Origin: Candidatus Defluviilinea gracilis
GTDB lineage: Bacteria > Chloroflexota > Anaerolineae > Anaerolineales > Villigracilaceae
Assembly (NCBI GenBank): GCA_016716235.1
Contig: JADJWS010000001.1
Location: 1,240,001 to 1,304,000 of the forward strand
DNA: 64,000 nucleotides
Reading direction: 5' to 3'
Position 1 is the stretch's first letter. Every line of letters starts with the position of its first letter. Made by a program: the position numbers and the translations under genes. The notes below the pieces were generated by a model that was not told the DNA's origin, did not search any database, and was given only the letters and a program-made list of their open reading frames with translations. This document shows positions 55,705-62,928 of this stretch, piece after piece.

Positions 55705-56742
55705 TTATCGAGTTTGTGAATAGATAACAATTGGGTCTTTGGGTAAAAGACCTTCACCGCTAAAGATTATGGATTTCGTAACCACATCTTCTGCCCCGCC
55801 ATAAGCAAGAGATATTTCGGTTCTCAAGAACATAAATTGTAGCGCCATAGCTAGTCTTCTTGCAAATATTAAGTCAGCGTGTTCTTTGTATGAAGCCAAA
55901 TCTTCAGGTCCCTCGTTGTAGTAATTAATCAACAAAACTCCTTCCGTGTTTTGCTCAAATCCATATGCTTTGAGCCAGCGCTTATTATCAGTGGTTCCAT
56001 AGATAACAGCCATGTTTTTATTCAATTTCTGAACAGTTCGAAAGACGATTGGCGTTTCATCAGAAATAAAAATTTTTTGAGCGGGGACGCTAAATCTTGC
56101 GGGGCTTCCATCTACATTTGTGTAATTTCGGGAAGTTGGCAGTAGCGTAACTCTTCTGCCCTCTTCCAGATACCGTTGCGCCAAGGGATTTGCCAGAGAG
56201 CTCTCAAGCGTGTTACCCAGTTCCACATGGTTCGCCCCAGCGATTACTCTGGCTCTTGCGTATCGAAAATAATCGGCTAAAGTTTTTTGCGCCTCCGCCC
56301 TGTTGAGTTCTGGGTTCCAGATAATATGGCTCCCTGAAGTTTCATTGATGAGTAGATTATTTTCGATCTTGAGGGCGGGATTTGGTTTTCCCTGCTCGAA
56401 ATTCCACACAAAAGCGACTTCGCCGTCTGTATCGTAGTAGGCAAGGTAACTGGTTAGCCCTTGCTCGGCGAGGAACTGGCGGGTGAAGCCCTCCCCCGTC
56501 ATGTCTTTGGTTTGGTCAAAAAGAGCCTGCTGTTCAGCAGTGAGGGATTGATAGTAGGCGTCCTCAGGGTTCGCCGTCGGTTCGGGGGTGGGGGTCGACG
56601 TAAGCGTTGGCGGACTTGCTGTTGCAGTCAGTGTTTCGGTGGGACCAGGAGTTGTTGTCGAAATGGGAGTCGCTGTGGCGCAGGCGGATAACCCGATGCA
56701 CAAGATCATCACGATTGCAAAGGAACGACGAATATGAGACAT
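55705..56742 (-). CDS. Lipoprotein of unknown function
   Basis: 345 residues. A lipoprotein signal ends GLSAC with the lipidated Cys at about 21. A Thr/Pro-rich spacer (about 22-60, TSTPTPEPTANPED) follows. The soluble part begins YYQSLTAEQQALFDQTKDMTGEGFTRQFLAEQG and holds a domain rich in aromatic and charged residues, with no family recognised. The same spacer style is seen in the PhnD-like protein at the window end. It is first of three genes in an A+T-richer patch. Confidence 0.7.
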   Translation of the reverse strand: MSHIRRSFAIVMILCIGLSACATATPISTTTPGPTETLTATASPPTLTSTPTPEPTANPEDAYYQSLTAEQQALFDQTKDMTGEGFTRQFLAEQGLTSYLAYYDTDGEVAFVWNFEQGKPNPALKIENNLLINETSGSHIIWNPELNRAEAQKTLADYFRYARARVIAGANHVELGNTLESSLANPLAQRYLEEGRRVTLLPTSRNYTNVDGSPARFSVPAQKIFISDETPIVFRTVQKLNKNMAVIYGTTDNKRWLKAYGFEQNTEGVLLINYYNEGPEDLASYKEHADLIFARRLAMALQFMFLRTEISLAYGGAEDVVTKSIIFSGEGLLPKDPIVIYSQTR

Positions 56743-56868
56743 ATCTTCCTCCAGACCTATTCACATCCCTTGCTCAAGTTTGCTCCTGATCAAGCGGACT
56801 CTCTTCGTGAGAGTGGAAACCGTCCACGAATACACACTGACGCATTTCCAGCGTCCTACCTTATTCAA

Positions 56869-57273
56869 TTAACTATCCATCACCTGAAACAACGTGATCT
56901 GCATCCCATCGGGGTCTTGCAAGCGGACGTTGTAATCGCCCCAGGGAGTCATCACAGGCTCGTGGACGAGGGTCGCGCCGTGGGCGAGGAGTTTGTCCAT
57001 GGCGGCGTGCAGGTCGGGCACTTGCAGGGCAAAGCGGATCTGTCCGCTGAGGCGTTCCCCTGCTTCGAGCGAGTCGATGGTCTCGGCTTGGGGTTCGTCG
57101 AAGAGTTCGAGGGTGGCGCGTCCCATATCGAGGACGAGCGCGTGACCGTCTCCGTTGTTCCAAATGGCGGCGGGTTCGATGCCGAGTCCGTCGCAGTAGA
57201 ATTTCACCGCGCGTTCAAAGTCTTTTACGGTGAATGCGATACGCAATTCGAGAACGGGGTGATCGTTTGTCAT
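56869..57273 (-). CDS. VOC family (glyoxalase-like) protein
   Basis: 134 residues from the ATG at 57273; a longer frame is open upstream, but TATAAT at 57280-57285 lies 7-12 bp before this ATG, which suggests a leaderless message. Two betaalphabetabetabeta modules: LRIAFTVKDFERAVKFYCDGLG and RFALQVPDLHAAMDKLLAHGATLV, ending NVRLQDPDGMQITLFQV. This is the vicinal-oxygen-chelate fold of glyoxalases, dioxygenases and antibiotic-binding proteins. Metal ligands are not all visible, so a binding rather than catalytic role is possible. Confidence 0.82.
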   Translation of the reverse strand: MTNDHPVLELRIAFTVKDFERAVKFYCDGLGIEPAAIWNNGDGHALVLDMGRATLELFDEPQAETIDSLEAGERLSGQIRFALQVPDLHAAMDKLLAHGATLVHEPVMTPWGDYNVRLQDPDGMQITLFQVMDS

Positions 57274-57409
57274 ATCGGCATTATATCCCCGTTCTTTTAG
57301 CGAAGGCATGACCGTCACTATGAAAGTAAACCTGCCATGGACGGGAAATTTTTTATCTTGACTCGCCCATCCCTCGCCGTTATGATGACTTTGCTCTGGA
57401 GACCGCATC

Positions 57410-57925
57410 ATGGCTCAACACGCCCACTTACCTCAGCTCGATTCAGAAACCCTCCGCCGCGCCATGCGCGCGTGGACGACCGGTGTAACGGTGATCACCG
57501 CCGCGCATGACGGTCAGCAATATGGCATGACGGTCAACTCGTTCACGTCCGTTTCGCTGGAGCCGCCGCTGGTATGCGTCACCTTGAAGAGGCTGACCCA
57601 CACGCATGAACTGGTCGAGAAGTCCGGCGAGTTTTCGGTGACGGTCCTCTCCGCCTCGCAGAAGGAGCTTTCGAGCCGCTTCGCGGGGAAACATCCGCAG
57701 GTCACTAACCGGTTCGAAGGCATACCAACCACAACGCTTTCCATCCCCGCGCCGTTGATCGAAGGCGGAATGGCGTTTTTCAATTGTCGTGTGTTGAGCA
57801 TGCATACAGTTGGCGAGAATACATTGTTCGTGGCGGAGGTGATCGCGGCGCAGGGAGCGGGCGAAGGCGATCCGCTTGTGTATCATAACCGGGTGTATTG
57901 GAAGTTGAATTCACCCTCACCCTAG
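57410..57925 (+). CDS. Flavin reductase family protein
   Basis: 171 residues. Split-barrel FMN-binding fold: RAMRAWTTGVTVITAAHDGQ, YGMTVNSFTSVSLEPPLVCVTL and the closing HNRVYWKL. Such proteins reduce free flavin with NAD(P)H and supply a partner monooxygenase, or act as stand-alone reductases. It is divergent from the VOC gene. The last codons (NSPSP) lie in a palindromic CCCTCACCC repeat shared with the next gap. Confidence 0.85.
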   Translation: MAQHAHLPQLDSETLRRAMRAWTTGVTVITAAHDGQQYGMTVNSFTSVSLEPPLVCVTLKRLTHTHELVEKSGEFSVTVLSASQKELSSRFAGKHPQVTNRFEGIPTTTLSIPAPLIEGGMAFFNCRVLSMHTVGENTLFVAEVIAAQGAGEGDPLVYHNRVYWKLNSPSP

Positions 57926-57962
57926 CCTTGTTCATTCAAGGACAGGATGAGGATGAGGGAGG
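57908..57962. repeat. Inverted repeat CCCTCACCCT ... GATGAGGG
   Basis: The left part (TCACCCTCACCCTAGCCTTG) and right part (CAAGGACAGGATGAGGATGAG) are inverted relatives around TTCATT. It covers the end of the flavin reductase gene and sits before the AMMECR1 start. Confidence 0.65.
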
Positions 57963-57969
57963 TAACCTC

Positions 57970-58539
57970 ATGCAAGATAAACTTACCCTCGAAGAACAAC
58001 AGACTCTCCTCCGCATAGCGCGCGAGGCGATGATATGCCGCGTGAAAGGGGAGGCGCTTCCGCCGCTGGACGTTGCGCCGCTGACGGAACGTTTGCGCGC
58101 GGAGGGCGCGTCGTTTGTCACGTTGACGATTCGCGGAACCCTGCGCGGGTGCATCGGCGCGTTGGATGCGTATCAGCCGCTGGCGGAGGATGTGCGCGAA
58201 CACGCGGTTTCTGCGGCGTTGGAGGATCCGCGTTTTCCACCCGTGAGGGAAGGCGAACTAGGGGCGATCCAGATCGAAATTTCGAGGTTGACCCGTCCGC
58301 ATCCGCTGGAGTACAAAGATGCCGCCGACCTCCTGTCTAAGTTGAAGCCGCATGTGGATGGAGTCGTCCTGCGCGATGGCGTTCGCCGGGCGACGTTCCT
58401 GCCGCAGGTCTGGGAGAAGATTCCACAGCCCGGCGAGTTCATGGATAACCTATGTTATAAGATGGGCGCGGACTACGACCTGTGGCGAAAAAAACATCTC
58501 GAGGCGCTCGTCTATCAAGTGGAGGAGTTTCACGAGTGA
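57970..58539 (+). CDS. AMMECR1-domain protein (AmmeMemoRadiSam system protein A type)
   Basis: 189 residues from the ATG at 57970 with GGGAGG upstream; an earlier ATG lies in the repeat. The signature LRGCIG is at 58-63, followed by AAALEDPRFPPV-like HAVSAALEDPRFPPVREGEL and IQIEISRLTRPHPL. The family has no known reaction. In many genomes it stands with a MEMO protein and a radical SAM protein, but neither is in this window. Confidence 0.88.
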   Translation: MQDKLTLEEQQTLLRIAREAMICRVKGEALPPLDVAPLTERLRAEGASFVTLTIRGTLRGCIGALDAYQPLAEDVREHAVSAALEDPRFPPVREGELGAIQIEISRLTRPHPLEYKDAADLLSKLKPHVDGVVLRDGVRRATFLPQVWEKIPQPGEFMDNLCYKMGADYDLWRKKHLEALVYQVEEFHE

Positions 58540-58606
58540 GCGACCTTCTCAGGATTGCCGGCGCGCTTTGTGGCAATGAGTATCCTGAGTGGGGTAAAAT
58601 CAGCGC

Positions 58607-60439
58607 ATGACCGACGAAGTCTTCCAAGAGGCAGTGGAGGCGTTGCGCGAGGGAAATAAAGCGAAAGCCCGCGAGTTACTCACGGGTTTGCTCAAAACCG
58701 ACCAGGGCAACGCAACCTATTGGGTGTGGATGAGCGCGACAGTGGATACGGAAAAAGAGCGCATCTACTGCCTGCAAACGGCGTTCAAACTCGACCCTGA
58801 AAATGTCACCGCCAAGCGCGGCTTGATCTTGCTCGGTTCGCTTCCGCCGGACGAAACTATCCAGCCGTTTTCCCTTAATCGCCCGCGCGCATGGGAACAA
58901 AGACTTTTGCTTGCGCACGAAAAGCCGAAGCCCAAGGGCTGGGCGGCAGTCAAAGCCAGCCCGGTCTTCCGCCTTGGTGGAATTGCCGTGTTGATCGCGG
59001 CTTTGGCGGGATTTGTTTATTTCGGGTTCGTTGTTCCGGCGCGGCAACAAGCGCGTCCTCCCACCATTACACCGGGGGCATCGCCCACGTGGACATTTAC
59101 CCCCACCGCGCTCAACTCCACGAGCGAGCCTCAAGCCGCCGGCACGCCGTTCCCCTTCTCTGAATTGCTTGAAGTTCCGTATACGCCCACGGCGTTATAC
59201 GTCAACACGCCGCGCTCGCCGCTGACGATGGATATGTACAGCAGATTTGATAACGCCTTTAAAAGCGGAAACTGGGATGAGGCAATCGCGGCAATGCAGG
59301 AGATCGCGCAACTCGAACCTGAATATGCCGACCCATACTATTACATCGGCGAGGCGTATCGTTTCAAAGGCGATATGGCGAGCGCGATCGACGCCTACAA
59401 CTTCGCGCTTCAAGCGGACGGGGAATTTGGTCCCGCCTACGTGGGGCTGGCGCGGGCGCGTATTCACATCGACCCCGGCGCGAACACCGAACCATTGCTC
59501 GATGAAGCCATCCGCTTCGACCCGAACTTTGGCGAGGCGTATCTCGAGCGCGCAAAAGTCCGTTTGCGCGATAACAATATCGTCGGCGCGATCGCCGATC
59601 TCGACAACGCCAACCGCCTCCTGCCGAATTCACCGTTGGTGTATTACACGCTGGCTGTGGCGCGGCAACGCGAAGGGGAGATCGACCTCGCGCTGACCAC
59701 CGCCCTGCATGCCAACCAACTCGACACCACACATATGCCCACCTATCTGTTGCTCGGTCAGTTGTATGAAGCGACCGGCAACTCCGCCGATGCGACGCGC
59801 GTTCTCAATATTTACCTGAAATACAACGAAGGCGACGCGGACGCTTACATGTTGCTCGGCAGGATGCAATTTGCCGATGACGAATATGAAGAGACCATCG
59901 GCGCGATGAACCGCGTGATCGGCATCGACCGCAACCGGCGCGAGGCATACCTCTATCGTTTCTATGCCAACATTGAATTGGGGAACGGCGCCGCCGCCGA
60001 TGAGGATCTTGACCGCCTGCTGGTCTATTACCCCGATCTGTTCGAGTTCAACATTGCCCTGACGCGCGCGCATTTGATCCAGAAGCGCAACGGGAGCGCG
60101 TTACAGATCATCGAGAAGGCGATCAGCCTCGCCGAAACGGATGAACAACGCGCCACCGCGTATTTCTGGGCGGGCGCTGTGTATGAGGCGCGCGACGAAC
60201 TCGATCGAGCCGCCGAATATTGGCAGTTGCTGTTGGATTTACCCGAAGACGCGACCACCGCGGAACAACGCGCGGTTGCCGAAGAACATCTGTTGGAAAT
60301 CCCCACATCGACTCCCGCCGTCACCCCCACCAAATCGCGGACTCCGACTCGCACCCCCCTTGTGACTGGCTCGCCCTCCCAAGCGAAGACCGCCACCCCA
60401 ACCCCCACACGCACACCGAGTCCTACGCCGACGAAGTGA
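58607..60439 (+). CDS. TPR-repeat membrane-anchored protein with Thr/Pro-rich tail
   Basis: 610 residues. A short cytosolic TPR-like part (about 1-60) precedes one membrane helix at about 124-146. Thr/Pro/Ser-rich spacing and about ten TPR units (about 205-555) follow: DEAIAAMQEIAQLEPEYADPYYYIGEA, SAIDAYNFALQADGEFGPAYVGLA and so on. The end is a TPTPTRTPSPTPTK tail. TPR arrays mediate protein contacts; the partner is unknown. The stop codon lies on the edge of a perfect terminator shared with the convergent DUF971 gene. Confidence 0.8.
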   Translation: MTDEVFQEAVEALREGNKAKARELLTGLLKTDQGNATYWVWMSATVDTEKERIYCLQTAFKLDPENVTAKRGLILLGSLPPDETIQPFSLNRPRAWEQRLLLAHEKPKPKGWAAVKASPVFRLGGIAVLIAALAGFVYFGFVVPARQQARPPTITPGASPTWTFTPTALNSTSEPQAAGTPFPFSELLEVPYTPTALYVNTPRSPLTMDMYSRFDNAFKSGNWDEAIAAMQEIAQLEPEYADPYYYIGEAYRFKGDMASAIDAYNFALQADGEFGPAYVGLARARIHIDPGANTEPLLDEAIRFDPNFGEAYLERAKVRLRDNNIVGAIADLDNANRLLPNSPLVYYTLAVARQREGEIDLALTTALHANQLDTTHMPTYLLLGQLYEATGNSADATRVLNIYLKYNEGDADAYMLLGRMQFADDEYEETIGAMNRVIGIDRNRREAYLYRFYANIELGNGAAADEDLDRLLVYYPDLFEFNIALTRAHLIQKRNGSALQIIEKAISLAETDEQRATAYFWAGAVYEARDELDRAAEYWQLLLDLPEDATTAEQRAVAEEHLLEIPTSTPAVTPTKSRTPTRTPLVTGSPSQAKTATPTPTRTPSPTPTK

Positions 60440-60477
60440 ACAAAAAAACGACTGAGAAATCAGTCGTTTTTTTGTTC
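60438..60477. terminator. Perfect bidirectional terminator across both stop codons
   Basis: 18-bp perfect arms GAACAAAAAAACGACTGA and TCAGTCGTTTTTTTGTTC with a GAAA loop. The A run and T run serve both directions. It overlaps the TPR gene stop (60437-60439) and the last codons and stop of the DUF971 gene (60460-60477). Confidence 0.88.
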
Positions 60478-60828
60478 ACCAGCGTTCCCAAATTTTTTCC
60501 GATCCTCCTCGCACGGACATAACGCGCGCAGGTAATGCCAGTTGTAAATGCCGTAATCGTGACCATCCTCCCAAACGAGGGTCAGCGCGTAGGAGCCGGT
60601 CTTCACCACGTTTGCGAGCCGCGTGGATGGCGACTCCGCCATTTTGAGGACGAACACATTGGGGTCGGGTTCGGGCTTCATATTTTCATGCCCGCCGCGG
60701 CACGAAGCGCACGGACATGCCGCGCGTAACAGATCGAAGGGATACACGCTGGTGTGCGCGTCGTCCCACACGATGGTCAGTTCGCGCGTCTTTTTGTTGG
60801 CGGTGATGTTGGTGGGGTGTTCGGTCAT
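60460..60828 (-). CDS. DUF971 domain protein
   Basis: 122 residues from the ATG at 60828 with GGAGG upstream. ITIVWDDAHTSVYPFDLLRAACPCASCRGGHEN and ALTLVWEDGHDYGIYNWHYLRALCPC are the DUF971 / gamma-butyrobetaine-hydroxylase N-terminal pattern. Zinc-like ligands are CPCASC and a downstream His; a second CPC is present near the end. These stand-alone domains occur with Fe-S and Mrp-type proteins and are of unknown function. The last six codons lie inside the terminator. Confidence 0.82.
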   Translation of the reverse strand: MTEHPTNITANKKTRELTIVWDDAHTSVYPFDLLRAACPCASCRGGHENMKPEPDPNVFVLKMAESPSTRLANVVKTGSYALTLVWEDGHDYGIYNWHYLRALCPCEEDRKKFGNAGEQKND

Positions 60829-60891
60829 ATTGTATTCCTCCAAATCAATGTGGCAATCCATAAGACAAGATTCTCTATCGTACATGTGCAC

Positions 60892-61068
60892 CGCTAAGTG
60901 TCGCCATGCGACACCCGCAAAGAACGCAAAGAAAACCTTTTTAACTTGGCGACCTTAGCGTGCTTTGCGGTAAAAATCTTCTTATGTACGGTAGAGAAAG
61001 ACAAGATCGATCCTGTTATTCGCTTGTTGTATTTCGTCGCGCAATCGCAAAGTGAACTTTGCGGCACA
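60892..61068. repeat. CGCAAAG-type periodic repeat and GCAAAGTGAACTTTGC palindrome
   Basis: 60892-60977: units GACACCCGCAAAGAACGCAA facing CTTAGCGTGCTTTGCGGT. 61047-61062: a GCAAAGTGAACTTTGC palindrome of the type seen at 3070 and 37150. Confidence 0.7.
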
Positions 61069-61073
61069 TCTTT

Positions 61074-61544
61074 TTACGGCGATGGAATATAACTCAAAAA
61101 GTCTGCCGCCGCCCAGCCGTTGCGTGTTTCGTCATACGGGGCGACGAGGAACCACCACACATATCCATCGAGCACAACGGGTCCATCTTGTACGAGGAAG
61201 ACCTCTGAATCGAAGCCGAGGAATGCCGACTCGCTGTTGAGTCCCGCCTCCGAACGGATGCGAAGTCCCTCGCCATCGGTGCCGGTGATCTGCACATAAT
61301 TGCCGATGGCGATGCCGGTGGGGACGGGGGTCGGCGCGAAAGGGTCGATGGTCGGCGTGGGCGGCGCGTTGGAGGTTACGGTGGGGGCGGCGATCACGGT
61401 CAGGTTGGCGGGGGCAAACCCCACGTCCGAAGGTTGAAGCGGTGAGGTGAATCCAATGGAGATGACGGTGATGAGAAGCAACAAGCCCGCGATGAGGAGC
61501 GCGCCGAGCATCACGCGTCGGTTGAAGAGTTGTCTAAGGTTCAT
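61074..61544 (-). CDS. Membrane-anchored SH3-like domain protein
   Basis: 156 residues. A helix at about 12-32 anchors it; a Thr/Pro-rich spacer (about 55-75, PPTPTIDPFAPTPVPTG) leads to a bacterial SH3-type fold (about 78-150) with YVQITGTDGEGLRIRSEAGLNSESAFLG and WWFLVAPYDETRNGWAAADFL. Such domains bind cell-wall or protein ligands outside the cell. It follows the diacylglycerol kinase gene by 4 bp, so both are probably one transcript. Confidence 0.78.
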   Translation of the reverse strand: MNLRQLFNRRVMLGALLIAGLLLLITVISIGFTSPLQPSDVGFAPANLTVIAAPTVTSNAPPTPTIDPFAPTPVPTGIAIGNYVQITGTDGEGLRIRSEAGLNSESAFLGFDSEVFLVQDGPVVLDGYVWWFLVAPYDETRNGWAAADFLSYIPSP

Positions 61545-61548
61545 GGTT

Positions 61549-62487
61549 TCATTTATGTTTCAACAAATCCATCCCGCGCGGCGGGACGAGTAATTTTAAC
61601 GCGCCATGCTTAATATGGATGTTTACTTGTTGCGCGGAACCGCGCGGCTCGCCGTCGGTTTGGATCAAAAACGGCGATTCGCCCTCGATGCGCAAGGAGC
61701 GAAAGGATATCTTGCGCGCCACATCCGAGTTGATATGGCGGCCCGTCATCATCTCATACGCATGGCGGAGCGCGTCGCCGAGGTGTTTGCCGCTGAATAA
61801 CCACAGGTCGAGCAGGTTGTCGTCGAGACAGGCATCGGGTGAAAGTTTCGAAAGCCCGCCGAGATAATGACGAATGTTCGTGGCAACGGCGACGATATAT
61901 TGCCCTTCCACTTCCTGCCCGTCTGCCCACAGCCGCAACTTCACGCCGTTATAGTTCGCGGCTTGCATGAGGGTTTGCGCGGTGAACTCCGGAAAGGCAA
62001 AAAATTTTTCAAGGCGGATGCGCGGCTCGAGCGCGTGGATGGTCAGCGCGTCCAGCCCGATGCCCGCCCACATCATGAACGTGGTGTCGTTGCATACGCC
62101 CGCGTCAATCGCGTAACAGGGCGCGTGGGCAAGGGTTTGCGCGTTGTGTTTCAATACCCAGAAATTTGTCAGGGTGAACGGGCGCAAGCCCAGTTCGATA
62201 CTCCACACGTTTGCGGTTCCCGCCGGCAAGACTCCCAGCGCGGTATCCGAATCGATCAACCCGTTGACGACGTTGCCGATCGTGCCATCGCCGCCGACGG
62301 CAAACACCGCGTCTTTTTTCTCGAGTGCGGCTTGCTTCGCCAACTCCACCGTGTGCGGTCCGTTTTGGGTTTCTGCGGCTTCGGCGCTCCACCCCGCCGA
62401 TGCGAGGGTCTTCGCCACCGAGTTGATGAACGGTTTGACGGAAAATCTCCCCGCCGCCGGGTTGTAGATGATGACCGCGCTGCGCAT
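61549..62487 (-). CDS. Diacylglycerol/sphingosine-kinase family lipid kinase
   Basis: 312 residues. DAGK catalytic domain: YNPAAGRFSV, then VGGDGTIGNVVNGL (nucleotide motif GGDGT at 65-69) and PAGTANVWSIEL. The C-terminal beta-sandwich domain (about 130-300) has IKHGALKLLVP at the end. It phosphorylates diacylglycerol or a related lipid and so feeds phospholipid turnover. It is a member of the YegS/BmrU/DgkB group; substrate not decided. The SH3-like gene follows 4 bp downstream. Confidence 0.88.
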   Translation of the reverse strand: MRSAVIIYNPAAGRFSVKPFINSVAKTLASAGWSAEAAETQNGPHTVELAKQAALEKKDAVFAVGGDGTIGNVVNGLIDSDTALGVLPAGTANVWSIELGLRPFTLTNFWVLKHNAQTLAHAPCYAIDAGVCNDTTFMMWAGIGLDALTIHALEPRIRLEKFFAFPEFTAQTLMQAANYNGVKLRLWADGQEVEGQYIVAVATNIRHYLGGLSKLSPDACLDDNLLDLWLFSGKHLGDALRHAYEMMTGRHINSDVARKISFRSLRIEGESPFLIQTDGEPRGSAQQVNIHIKHGALKLLVPPRGMDLLKHK

Positions 62488-62571
62488 GAAGAGATTATAC
62501 CCGCTGGCTCGACCGTCTCATTGCCGGGTGATTGCAACAGGTGCGCTAAAAGTATGTAGATGAGTTTCACT

Positions 62572-62652
62572 ACAGACAGGAAACCCTAACCACGGAGTCA
62601 CGGAAACACGGAGAAAAACAATTAAAAAAACTCCGTGACTCGGTGACTCTGT
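62572..62652. repeat. CACGG-type periodic inverted repeat with terminal motif
   Basis: Starts with ACAGACAGGAAACCCTAA (62572-62589), identical to the inverted motif at 50783-50800. Then CACGGAGTCACGGAAACACG faces ACTCCGTGACTCGGTGACTC-type units. Ends GTGGTTTGTCTG. Confidence 0.75.
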
Positions 62653-62848
62653 GGTTTGTCTGTTGGATTATATACAACCTTTGAGCGCTCCCATTGCAAC
62701 AGGCATGGCTTTTGCAAAGCCGGGAAAGCGTTAACCCGAATGGCGCAAACGAGCGAAGCGCGCGAATGTTTCCGAGAAGGTTTAGCGTGAATTCGAAATG
62801 AGTAGCGGACAAAAAATCCAAATGCGATCGCCCTAACCCAATCGGCAC

Positions 62849-62877
62849 TTGTGTAAATCGTTTTCTGGTTGTATGAT
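62849..62877 (+). promoter_or_regulatory. Promoter of the PhnD-like gene
   Basis: TTGTGT (62849-62854), a 17-bp spacer and TATGAT (62872-62877). A leader of about 45 bases follows. Confidence 0.6.
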
Positions 62878-62928
62878 GCACGGTATGGGAAAAGCAATAT
62901 CCCAACAATTTAATTAAGGAGAAGAAGA

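Larger units (their letters stand above)
62488..62928. other. Gene-free divergent stretch with repeat and promoter
   Basis: A 441-bp gap. It holds the motif ACAGACAGGAAACCCTAA and a CACGG-type hairpin at 62572-62652, a non-repetitive stretch (62655-62840) where I see no gene, and the promoter of the binding-protein gene at 62849-62877. AAGGAG (62916-62921) is the ribosome site. Confidence 0.6.

Noticed and set aside
61867..62559. Open frame of 230 codons on the plus strand
   Set aside because: Antisense to the diacylglycerol kinase gene, whose GGDGT motif and full length are clear.
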